This document shows positions 46,572 through 53,842 of a stretch of DNA of 64,000 nucleotides, piece after piece. Source of the stretch: an uncultured Lachnospiraceae bacterium (GTDB lineage: Bacteria > Bacillota > Clostridia > Lachnospirales > Lachnospiraceae); assembly GCA_934339365.1 (NCBI GenBank), contig CAKRHW010000002.1:1-64000 (forward strand). Reading direction: 5' to 3'. The notes under the pieces were generated by a model. It was not told the origin of the DNA and did not search any database. It saw only the letters and a program-made list of their open reading frames with translations. Position 1 is the first letter of the stretch, and each line of letters begins with the position of its first letter. The translations under genes and the position numbers were made by a program.

Positions 46572-47006
46572 ATGTTAAACGTTGGAAGATTAAATGAGGG
46601 ATTTGTTTTAGATCATATAAAAGCCGGAAAGGCAATGGAGATTTATAAATATTTGAATTTAGATAAATTAGATTGTACGGTGGCAATTATCAAGAATGCC
46701 AGAAGCAATCAGATGAAAAAGAAAGACATTATTAAAATAGAAGCACCTCTTGATGTTGTTGATTTAGATGTATTAGGATTTGTAGATGATTCGATTACAG
46801 TGAATGTCATTCAAAATGGTGAGATTGTGGAAAAGAAAAAAATATCTGCACCTGACACACTGGTAAATGTTTTAAAATGTAAAAATCCAAGATGTATTAC
46901 ATCAATAGAACAGGAATTAGATCATGTATTTATCCTGACCGATCGGGAACATAACGTATACAGATGCCGGTATTGTGAAGAACAATTCGGAAGAATGGGA
47001 AAATAA
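46572..47006 (+). CDS. pyrI: Aspartate carbamoyltransferase regulatory chain
   Basis: This is the regulatory subunit that binds nucleotides and joins PyrB trimers into the allosteric holoenzyme. The 144-residue protein has an N-terminal effector-binding domain and a C-terminal zinc domain with Cys103, Cys108, Cys132 and Cys135 (CKNPRC and CRYC). Its presence means the enzyme is the enterobacterial-type allosteric form, unlike the unregulated B. subtilis PyrB. Confidence 0.96.
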   Translation: MLNVGRLNEGFVLDHIKAGKAMEIYKYLNLDKLDCTVAIIKNARSNQMKKKDIIKIEAPLDVVDLDVLGFVDDSITVNVIQNGEIVEKKKISAPDTLVNVLKCKNPRCITSIEQELDHVFILTDREHNVYRCRYCEEQFGRMGK

Positions 47007-47023
47007 GGAATCGAAATAAAGTA

Positions 47024-47057
47024 CAAAAAAATGCAGTCATTTGACTGCATTTTTTTG
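47024..47057. terminator. Shared terminator of pyrBI and rnpB
   Basis: A near-perfect palindrome centred at 47040 (AATGCAGTCA and TGACTGCATT) is flanked by A-run and T-run. It lies after pyrI on the plus strand and after the 3' end of rnpB on the minus strand. Confidence 0.85.
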
Positions 47058-47402
47058 TAGCGAAACGATAAGCCGGGTTATGTCGTTGAATGATCATCTA
47101 TCTAGACTTCATGTTACCACGAAGTTCAAGCGACCTACCCGAAAGCAGACGGGCCGCCTTATGCTTTCTGTTCGGTCTTGCTTCGAATGGGGTTTACATA
47201 TGCCTTCTGTGTTACCACAGAAGCGGTAGGCTCTTACCCTGCCTTTCCACCCTTACTGCATACACAGCGGTTTATTTCTGTTGCACTAGCCTTAGAGTTA
47301 CCTCTACCGGACGTTATCCGGCATCCTGCCCTGTGAAGCCCGGACTTTCCTCACCTGCGACCTTTCGATACTTGCAGCTGCGATCATTTGTTTCACTACA
47401 AA
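47056..47402 (-). ncRNA. rnpB: RNase P RNA, bacterial class A-like
   Basis: On the minus strand this stretch carries the RNase P RNA core. Conserved region GAGGAAAGTCCGGGCT lies near the 5' end (about 47338-47353), ACAGAAA follows in the middle, and GACATAACCCGGCTTATCG marks the 3' end (about 47070-47090). The two ends pair to form helix P1: GTAGTGAAAC near 47400 with GTTTCGCTAC near 47060. The RNA is about 347 bases long. The end points are estimated from P1 pairing and may be off by several bases. Two open frames on the plus strand across this stretch are artefacts of the RNA gene. A weak promoter (TTGATT, 17 bases, TAGTAT) lies just upstream on the minus strand. Confidence 0.95.
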
Positions 47403-47520
47403 AAATAATACTATCATATAAAATAAAAAAAATCAATTCCTAAAATTCTTGAATAAATAAAAATGATATGGATATATTGTAGTTAAAAAGTAGGTAAAGA
47501 GTCGAAAAATGAAATAAAGA

Positions 47521-47549
47521 TTGCAAATTATTACATAAAAAGGTATAAT
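47521..47549 (+). promoter_or_regulatory. Promoter of the LytTR two-component module
   Basis: TTGCAA (47521-47526) and a perfect TATAAT (47544-47549) are spaced by 17 bases, about 45 bases before the regulator gene. Confidence 0.75.
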
Positions 47550-47593
47550 AATACAAAAAAATGCGATAAGTGTAATATATGAGGTACGAAAGA

Positions 47594-48322
47594 ATGTTTT
47601 TAAAAGTAGCAGTGTGTGATGACGACGAAAGAGAAAGAAGTTCTGTCAGAGACTTCTGCGGGCGGGAGATTGAGAGACTAAGTGATTGCCAGGTGCAGGT
47701 TTATGCATTTGCAGATGGACAGGAATTACTCTACAGTGAGATAGATTTTGATATTCTGATTTTAGATATCGAGATGAAAAAAATAGATGGAATCAGGGTG
47801 AAGAATGAGTTCGCTTTCAAATATGAAAGAACGAAAATTATATTTTTAACCTCTCATTCGGAGTTGATGAGTGAAGCGTTTGGAAAAAATGTATATGGAT
47901 TTGTTGATAAATTAAAAAAACCAAAAGAGAGATTATCAGAGCTCTTAAAACAGACCATAAGAGATTGGTATAAAGAAAAGGAACAGATTATCATTTTTGA
48001 AAATAATAAGATGGTTAAATTATATTTAAGAGAGATTGTGTATATTAAATCATCAGACGTATATTTAGAAGTGTACACAGTGAGAAATGAAATTTATGTT
48101 ATTCGGAATAGTATGAAAAAGTTTCTAGAAGAATATGGAAGAGTTGGGTTCTATCGGGTTCACAAATCATATAGTGTTAATCTAAAATATGTGGAAGAAA
48201 TTACTTCAAACAAAATTATAATGAATTTGGCTGAGAAAGAAAAACAATTAAAATTACCAATTTCTAGAGGAAAAAGTAAGGAAATAAAAAGAGTACATCT
48301 TGATTATATTAGCAATATGTAA
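47594..48322 (+). CDS. LytTR-family response regulator (AgrA-like)
   Basis: This is a 242-residue regulator. The receiver domain (about 1-120) has acidic pocket Asp10/Asp11 and phosphoacceptor Asp58 (ILILDIEM). The C-terminal LytTR DNA-binding domain (about 135-240) shows VYIKSSDVYLEVYT, FYRVHKSYSVNLKYV and KLPISRGKSKEI. Regulators of this class bind paired direct repeats upstream of peptide, bacteriocin and export genes. The ATG at 47594 has GAGG nine bases upstream; the ATG at 47579 has a poorer site. It is followed 26 bases later by its kinase. Confidence 0.92.
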   Translation: MFLKVAVCDDDERERSSVRDFCGREIERLSDCQVQVYAFADGQELLYSEIDFDILILDIEMKKIDGIRVKNEFAFKYERTKIIFLTSHSELMSEAFGKNVYGFVDKLKKPKERLSELLKQTIRDWYKEKEQIIIFENNKMVKLYLREIVYIKSSDVYLEVYTVRNEIYVIRNSMKKFLEEYGRVGFYRVHKSYSVNLKYVEEITSNKIIMNLAEKEKQLKLPISRGKSKEIKRVHLDYISNM

Positions 48323-48348
48323 AGAATATATCATAGGGAGTGAGGAAT

Positions 48349-49239
48349 ATGGAAAGTTTTATAAAAAAAATATTTGAACTTATAATTTATTTATTGGTGG
48401 CAAAGTTAATAATGAATCTGCAATTGTGTCGTAATACTACAAGATATATTGTGGTGTTAGCTATTGGTACGTTATTAGGTTTTACAATTGGAGGAAATGG
48501 TGTTAGAAATATTTCTTACACTCTTCTTTTTATATTATTCTTTGTAGCCATGACTCAGTATAAGAATATAATTCGAATGATAAATCAAAAAATTATATTG
48601 AAAGATGAGTATATAGAACTTCAAAAAAAATATTACGATAATTTTTGCAAGAATAATCGCGATATGAGAAAATTTCAGCATGATACCAGTCACCATTTTC
48701 AAAATATTCAGTTTTTTTTGCAAGAAGGACAGATAGAAGAAGCGAAAGAATATCTGAATCATATGGGATATCAGTTTGGAGAGGTTAAAAATCAATTGTA
48801 TCATTGTGGCATTTATATAATAGATGTTGTTTTAAATCAGTTTAAAGTAATTATAGATAAAAACGAAATTAATTTTAAACTTAACTATCGATTTGAAAAC
48901 AGTAATCCTCCGATAAAAGATGCTGATCTTAGCAGTATTTTATATAACTTATTACAAAATGCAGTTGAGGCTAGTAATTTGTTAGAACAATCACAAAGAA
49001 AAATCGAGTTGTCTATTACAGAAAGGAATTCTTTTTTTTCAATTATAATTTCTAATAATGTTGATATTAATTTTACTATGGAAAATATAAAACTACAACG
49101 GACAACTAAAAAAGATAAAAAAAATCATGGGATTGGTTTGAAAAATGTACAGACGATTGTAGAACAATATCATGGTATAATGCAATTTGAGAAAGAAGAT
49201 TCTGTATTTAAAGTGAAAATATTATTGAACGAACTATAA
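48349..49239 (+). CDS. Sensor histidine kinase, AgrC-like GHKL type
   Basis: This 296-residue kinase has a short N-terminal sensor of two or three membrane helices (about 8-75), a linker, and a GHKL catalytic domain. The likely phosphoacceptor is His111 in RKFQHDTSHHFQNI, which matches the AgrC-type H-box. The N-box is LLQNAVEAS and the G-box NHGIGLKNVQTIV. The membrane domain is smaller than in typical AgrC (six or more helices), so the signal may not be a cyclic peptide. GGGAG precedes the ATG. The coding sequence is notably A/T-rich. Confidence 0.88.
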   Translation: MESFIKKIFELIIYLLVAKLIMNLQLCRNTTRYIVVLAIGTLLGFTIGGNGVRNISYTLLFILFFVAMTQYKNIIRMINQKIILKDEYIELQKKYYDNFCKNNRDMRKFQHDTSHHFQNIQFFLQEGQIEEAKEYLNHMGYQFGEVKNQLYHCGIYIIDVVLNQFKVIIDKNEINFKLNYRFENSNPPIKDADLSSILYNLLQNAVEASNLLEQSQRKIELSITERNSFFSIIISNNVDINFTMENIKLQRTTKKDKKNHGIGLKNVQTIVEQYHGIMQFEKEDSVFKVKILLNEL

Positions 49240-49295
49240 AAATACCATTTACATCAAAAATATACAGTTTACCACAGCGTTGTTGAAAAGGGAAT

Positions 49296-49312
49296 AAGGA
49301 TATGTTATCCTT
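49296..49312. repeat. Inverted repeat in the 246-base gap before the secreted-protein gene
   Basis: AAGGATA-TGT-TATCCTT is a perfect 7-3-7 palindrome 57 bases after the kinase stop. It lacks a T-run, so it is an operator candidate or a weak stem rather than a clear terminator. The rest of 49240-49485 is A/T-rich, with an ACAGTTTAC element at 49264 resembling one LytTR half-site. A possible promoter (TTGAGA, then TAAAAT after about 19 bases) lies near 49390-49421. Confidence 0.4.
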
Positions 49313-49485
49313 GTCAAATGAGGGGGTAATAATATAAAAATTACTAGTATTGAAGTATAAGTTAGATTAAAAATTTAACAGTATCATTTTTGAGATATAT
49401 GCATGCTATTATTTTAAAATATAAAATCAATATGGGTATTAGAAAATAAGTATTCCCTTGAATAATATCTTGAAAGGAGTTTTAT

Positions 49486-49899
49486 ATGAGAAAATCTTTA
49501 AAACGAAATCTTACTCGAAATACTGCTATTTTTACAAGTTCATTATTGCTTTTGGGAGCAGTAGGAAATGTAGAGGCAAAAGCTTTTAGAAAAGCAAGGA
49601 CAAATGCTGATTGGAATGTTAGCTTTCAAGCGGGAGCACCTAGTACGGCTCAACAGTCATTTCATAAAAAAATTGATGCTTATAGTGGAGGATATCAGAC
49701 GCATTGTAGTAAAATTGCAGGAGCAAATGATCGCTATTTTCAAGTTAAAGTCGGAAGTGTAAATTGGAAGATTACATCAAAAGGCTATTCTAGAGTCTAT
49801 ACACCTAAATGGAGTGGTGAAGAAGCTGTAAAGGTTGATATAAAAGCATCAGGAACTTTATGTTCTTATGGAAACGGACAGATTGGTTATCCATTATAG
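49486..49899 (+). CDS. Small secreted two-cysteine protein, function unknown
   Basis: This 137-residue protein begins with a basic region (RKSLKRNLTRN), a hydrophobic core (about 14-27) and a signal-peptidase site near VEA-KA or AKA-F (31-33). The mature part is about 105 residues, polar, rich in Ser/Gly/Lys/Tyr, and has two cysteines, Cys74 and Cys126, that could form a disulfide. Its N-terminal DWNVSFQAGAPS is reminiscent of small exported proteins in other LytTR-linked loci, but no family was recognised. AAAGGAG lies seven bases upstream. Its position, behind an AgrC/AgrA-like pair and ahead of a lipoprotein and exporter, suggests a secreted signal, bacteriocin or surface protein. Confidence 0.75.
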   Translation: MRKSLKRNLTRNTAIFTSSLLLLGAVGNVEAKAFRKARTNADWNVSFQAGAPSTAQQSFHKKIDAYSGGYQTHCSKIAGANDRYFQVKVGSVNWKITSKGYSRVYTPKWSGEEAVKVDIKASGTLCSYGNGQIGYPL

Positions 49900-49912
49900 A
49901 ATAAACGCTAGT

Positions 49913-49959
49913 GATTGCAAAATAATCTCTATTTTTATAATAGGTATTATTTTGTAATC
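49913..49959 (+). other. Long intergenic hairpin between the secreted protein and lipoprotein genes
   Basis: A 14-bp stem (49913-49926 with 49946-49959, one G-U pair) has a 19-base loop and no following T-run. It is suited to stabilise the upstream transcript or partially stop polymerase, giving more of the secreted protein than of the downstream genes. Confidence 0.5.
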
Positions 49960-49985
49960 ATTTATTAAAAAGGAGGTCTTTTACT

Positions 49986-51281
49986 ATGAAAAAGAAATGT
50001 TTTGGGGTATTTTTAATTTCAATAAGTATTATGCTGTGTGGTTGCTCTGAGCGTATGACAGATAACGCAAAGCAGCCTGTGAAAAAAACAGTGAATCAGA
50101 ATCAAATTGAAAAAAAAGATTTTAAGACAGTTTTTAGAGAAGCACCAGAACAGGAAGCAGATATAAAAAAAATGGCAGATGATCATATGGAATTTAGTGA
50201 TGAGTTTTATTTAAATATTCCTAAGTCGGAAGAGGTAAGTAAAATCTGCAGTTTTGAGTTGGCATATAAAGACAAATTGTCTTTAGAAAAAACATATGAA
50301 TCTTTTAACAGAATATTGCAGCAAAATTTTAAAGGTGTCTATTCTGAAAAAGAGAAAAAAGAATTGTATCAGGTTCATTCCCATGATAAAGATGGAAAGG
50401 ATGCGGAAGGAAATCTAAAAACCTATTATGAACCATATGAAACCTGCAAAAATGATATTTTGAACGGAAATAAAAGCTTGGATTGTTTTGCATTTGAAAA
50501 TAAAAAAGGCGGGTTAGAAGTTTATCCCGGAAAATTTTTTCAAATGACGCATGGTGTGGGTGCCAGATTAGATAAGGATGACATGATGCTTATGTATTAT
50601 CCATATTATAACCATCCAATTGAAAAACAAATTCCAATTACATATCAATATCAGGGAAAAGATACCTATCCGTTGATGGATCAAAAGATATCCGTAAAGG
50701 ATGCAGCTGATTTTGTCGAAAAGTTTTTAGAAGGAGTCTATGAGGATGATTATATCTTAAAACCTGTTGTTAGCAGTGTAAGAGTCGTGAATATGGAGAA
50801 GGGATTTTATGATTACTGTTTTTCTGTAACCAAAAAGTATCAGGGAATACGATTTGACTGCGATCCGCAAAAGTATGCCAGTTCTTCTGCACAATCTAGT
50901 ATTGGACCTAATGAAGAAGATTATGATGTTTTACCGGCAAAGGTTCAGATGATTAAAAGTAATGAGATTGATTCTATGCTAGCATATAGCGAAAATTATA
51001 ATTTTAAAGAAAAGGAACATTATGATGACATTATAGATTTAAAAACAGCAATGGAGATACTAAAAAAACAGGTTTCTTCAAAGTTGGAATTAGTGATTAC
51101 CAATGTAGATTTTGTGTATAGTGTATATGCAAAAAAAGAAAGTGATCAGAAGAAATATGGAACGCCAGAGTGGAAAATTAGTGCACGAAATAAAAAAGAT
51201 AAGTTAGATTATTACTTTTATGTAAATGCTGTGGATGGTAGTTTTCATTATTATTATGATACAGAAGCATCAGAAAATTAG
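49986..51281 (+). CDS. Lipoprotein of unknown function in the LytTR-ABC module
   Basis: This 431-residue protein has a lipoprotein signal peptide ending in the lipobox LCGC (Cys20), so it is anchored to the outer face of the membrane by Lgt. The mature part is charged, with no domain I recognise. Segments such as SKICSFELAYKDKLSLEKTY and VKDAADFVEKFLEG suggest a PepSY-like or nuclear-transport-factor-like alpha/beta fold, but this is a guess. AAAGGAGG lies upstream. It is 27 bases before two ABC permease genes, so it may capture or sense their substrate. Confidence 0.8.
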   Translation: MKKKCFGVFLISISIMLCGCSERMTDNAKQPVKKTVNQNQIEKKDFKTVFREAPEQEADIKKMADDHMEFSDEFYLNIPKSEEVSKICSFELAYKDKLSLEKTYESFNRILQQNFKGVYSEKEKKELYQVHSHDKDGKDAEGNLKTYYEPYETCKNDILNGNKSLDCFAFENKKGGLEVYPGKFFQMTHGVGARLDKDDMMLMYYPYYNHPIEKQIPITYQYQGKDTYPLMDQKISVKDAADFVEKFLEGVYEDDYILKPVVSSVRVVNMEKGFYDYCFSVTKKYQGIRFDCDPQKYASSSAQSSIGPNEEDYDVLPAKVQMIKSNEIDSMLAYSENYNFKEKEHYDDIIDLKTAMEILKKQVSSKLELVITNVDFVYSVYAKKESDQKKYGTPEWKISARNKKDKLDYYFYVNAVDGSFHYYYDTEASEN

Positions 51282-51308
51282 AAAATTACAAAAGATAAGG
51301 AGGAGAAC

Positions 51309-52238
51309 ATGTTTCGGCTTATATTTACACAATTAAAAAAATTGCTATACTCCCCTCTTTTTTACTGTTCAGTTTTAGGAGTTGCACTCTTATGTATGTT
51401 TTCATCGATACATAATAATTTAGATCAGACAGGGAAAGGAGATGTGATTCTTTATTGCCTGACTAATTATTCGCGACAAAAGATGTTAACGGATATTTCA
51501 TTTAGTTCTTTTAACGTATTCTGTGAAGGGGGAAATGGATACTGGATGCATTTGTTTATCCCGGTGCTGGTAACTATAGCAGCTGTTAATATTTACTGTG
51601 ATGAAGGAAAGAGCAGGGAAAGACGATTTGCCATATTTCGTACAGGAAGATGGAAGTATTATGCAGGAAATATTTTGTTTTTCCTGATTGCAGGAGCAAT
51701 TGTTGCAGGATTAGGGTATCTTCTTTTTGGATTGTTTACCAATGTCTGTTTTCCACACAGAAGTGCCTATTTAGCAGAAGAACTGCAGGAATATACACAG
51801 TTGAAAATGTCCTATGATTCTTTTCTTGGGAGAATGTATGCAGAACATGGAATGAAATTTGTCTATTTCTTAAAACTGCTTTCATTTTGCATGTATGGAA
51901 TGGTATCTGCTGTACCGGCACTGGTTCTTGCAGCATTTGTGAAAAATAAATACCTGATTACCTGTATTCCTTTTTTTATAGGGGATGTGTTACGGCAAAT
52001 TTCAAGAATTATAGGGTTACAAAGGGTGGGAATAGATGTAACAGATGAGAAATCTGCAAGGCAGATAGAACATCTGACAGAATTGTCACAGATTATTTCA
52101 CCAGACAGTATTGCAGATGTATTTGCACTAAATGGAACTATGCTTTTCAAGATTTTTATTGTAAATGCAAGCGTTATAGTAGCAGGAATTATTTTGGCAT
52201 TTTATATTATGGGACTGGGGGTGGACAAGGGTGAATAG
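51309..52238 (+). CDS. ABC-2 type permease, first of pair
   Basis: This 309-residue membrane protein has one helix near the N-terminus, a large extracytoplasmic loop, and about five further helices. It resembles permeases of bacitracin- or lantibiotic-type export and immunity systems in layout only. AAGGAGG precedes the ATG. It overlaps the next permease gene by eight bases. Confidence 0.8.
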   Translation: MFRLIFTQLKKLLYSPLFYCSVLGVALLCMFSSIHNNLDQTGKGDVILYCLTNYSRQKMLTDISFSSFNVFCEGGNGYWMHLFIPVLVTIAAVNIYCDEGKSRERRFAIFRTGRWKYYAGNILFFLIAGAIVAGLGYLLFGLFTNVCFPHRSAYLAEELQEYTQLKMSYDSFLGRMYAEHGMKFVYFLKLLSFCMYGMVSAVPALVLAAFVKNKYLITCIPFFIGDVLRQISRIIGLQRVGIDVTDEKSARQIEHLTELSQIISPDSIADVFALNGTMLFKIFIVNASVIVAGIILAFYIMGLGVDKGE

Positions 52239-53103
52239 AACATCAGAATTTAAACTTCGTGGAATCTGGCAGATTGCAAAAGCCGAGTACATACGATTTG
52301 TAACAGACCCACGTATCATTATGGTGGCAATGTTGATGCTGGTTATGGCAAATCTTGTTATTCAACCGCTTATGGAACATGCAGATAAATATGGTGCACC
52401 AATAAATGCACTAGAACCATTTATTGCGGTGGCTAATTCTGGTATTTTTTCAATGTTTATTCCGGCTGTCTTTATTATTCTGGCATCAGATTATCCGGAT
52501 ATAGGACCAAAGACATTGTTTTTTATTCAGAGAATTGGAAGAGTCCGGTGGCTGCTTGGAGAAATTCTTTCCATTGTTATGGTGATTGTATCGTATCTTG
52601 CATCACTACTTGTTTTTTGTAGTATTTATACGATACGTAACAATTTTTTTGGATCAGACTGGAGTGATTCCGTTACAAAGTATATATCAAAATTTCCAGA
52701 TGAAGCTAATGATGCCATTAGTGAATATCTTTCGTCGAGGTTATATAATCAGATGAATCTCAAGGATGCATTTTTTCATGTGGTATGTTTTATGATTATG
52801 TATCTTCTTATGTTATCGTTGATTCTAATGTTATTCCGGGTGCTAAATCTGAAAGCAGCAGGGATTTTTGCCTGTTTTGTAATTGTGGCAGCAGGGGTAC
52901 TTACGGCATCCATGGATTTGCAGATTATGTGGTATTTTCCAATGGCCAATACCATTGTGTGGCTACATTATACGGATATCATGAGGGAACCAATTGTACC
53001 ACTGTCACAGTCGTATTTGTATTTTGCTGTATGTCTGGCAGTGCTATTTCTTATAAATCTCATAGTGATGAAGAAGAGAAATGTAAATCCGACAGAGGAG
53101 TAG
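52231..53103 (+). CDS. ABC-2 type permease, second of pair
   Basis: This 290-residue polytopic membrane protein has about six helices. It starts at a GTG within the end of the preceding gene, with an AAGG-type site directly upstream, indicating translational coupling. Together with the first permease and the ATPase downstream it should form a heteromeric ABC-2 transporter. No known substrate motif is visible. Confidence 0.8.
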   Translation: MNRTSEFKLRGIWQIAKAEYIRFVTDPRIIMVAMLMLVMANLVIQPLMEHADKYGAPINALEPFIAVANSGIFSMFIPAVFIILASDYPDIGPKTLFFIQRIGRVRWLLGEILSIVMVIVSYLASLLVFCSIYTIRNNFFGSDWSDSVTKYISKFPDEANDAISEYLSSRLYNQMNLKDAFFHVVCFMIMYLLMLSLILMLFRVLNLKAAGIFACFVIVAAGVLTASMDLQIMWYFPMANTIVWLHYTDIMREPIVPLSQSYLYFAVCLAVLFLINLIVMKKRNVNPTEE

Positions 53104-53116
53104 AGAGGAGAATGAA

Positions 53117-53764
53117 ATGGACGAGATGATAAAGATAGAAAATTTAAAACTCACACTTGGGAAGACAGAGATATTAAAAAATATTAATGTATCTTTTGAA
53201 AAAGGAAAGATTCATGGATTAGTAGGACGCAACGGAAGTGGAAAGACAATGTTAATGAAGTGCATCTGTGGGTTTATTCGTCCAACAGAAGGGAAAATAT
53301 GGGTGGATGGCCGACAAGTTGGCAAAAATGTGGATTTTCCAAAGAATATGGGAATCATTATTGAGACACCTGGATTTATTCCATATTATTCAGGTTATAA
53401 GAATCTGAAAATTCTGGCAGGACTGAATGGAAAAATAGGGAAAGAGGAAGTAAAAAAGGCAATGGAACAGGTGGGACTGTCTCCGAAGCTAAAACGTCAT
53501 GTGAGAAAATATTCATTGGGAATGAGGCAAAGGTTAGGACTTGCTCAGGCAATTATGGAGGATCCAGAGATTCTGATACTAGATGAACCGTTTAATGGTC
53601 TGGATAAAGAAGGAGTACAGGAAATGCGGGAGTATTTGTTAGGATATAAAGAAGAAGGAAAGACAATACTGATTGCAAGCCATTATGCAGAGGATATATC
53701 AATTCTGTGTGATTCGGTACATGAAATGGATAAAGGAGTCATGAGCGAGTTGAATTTATCGTAA
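53117..53764 (+). CDS. ABC transporter ATP-binding protein
   Basis: This is a 215-residue ATPase of the small drug/bacteriocin-export class. Walker A is GRNGSGKTM, the Q-loop region follows FPKNMGIIIETPGF, the signature is YSLGMRQRLGLAQAI, Walker B is ILILDEPFNGLD and the H-loop is IASHYAEDI. AGAGGAG lies just upstream. It is the last gene of the module; a new promoter begins 17 bases later. Confidence 0.93.
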   Translation: MDEMIKIENLKLTLGKTEILKNINVSFEKGKIHGLVGRNGSGKTMLMKCICGFIRPTEGKIWVDGRQVGKNVDFPKNMGIIIETPGFIPYYSGYKNLKILAGLNGKIGKEEVKKAMEQVGLSPKLKRHVRKYSLGMRQRLGLAQAIMEDPEILILDEPFNGLDKEGVQEMREYLLGYKEEGKTILIASHYAEDISILCDSVHEMDKGVMSELNLS

Positions 53765-53780
53765 CAAGAGAGGCTGGCGA

Positions 53781-53809
53781 TTGACACAAAACCAGATTTA
53801 GTGTAAGAT
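53781..53809 (+). promoter_or_regulatory. Promoter of the CBS/CorC-domain gene
   Basis: A consensus TTGACA (53781-53786) and TAAGAT (53804-53809) have a 17-base spacer. Transcription would start near 53816, which leaves no leader for an ATG at 53819 and supports the GTG start at 53843. Confidence 0.75.
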
Positions 53810-53842
53810 AAATGAAAAATGACAGAGTATAAGGAGAACAAC

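Noticed and set aside
47041..47443. Two open frames on the plus strand across this interval
   Set aside because: They lie antisense to RNase P RNA, which is supported by conserved core sequences and P1 pairing, and have no ribosome binding sites.
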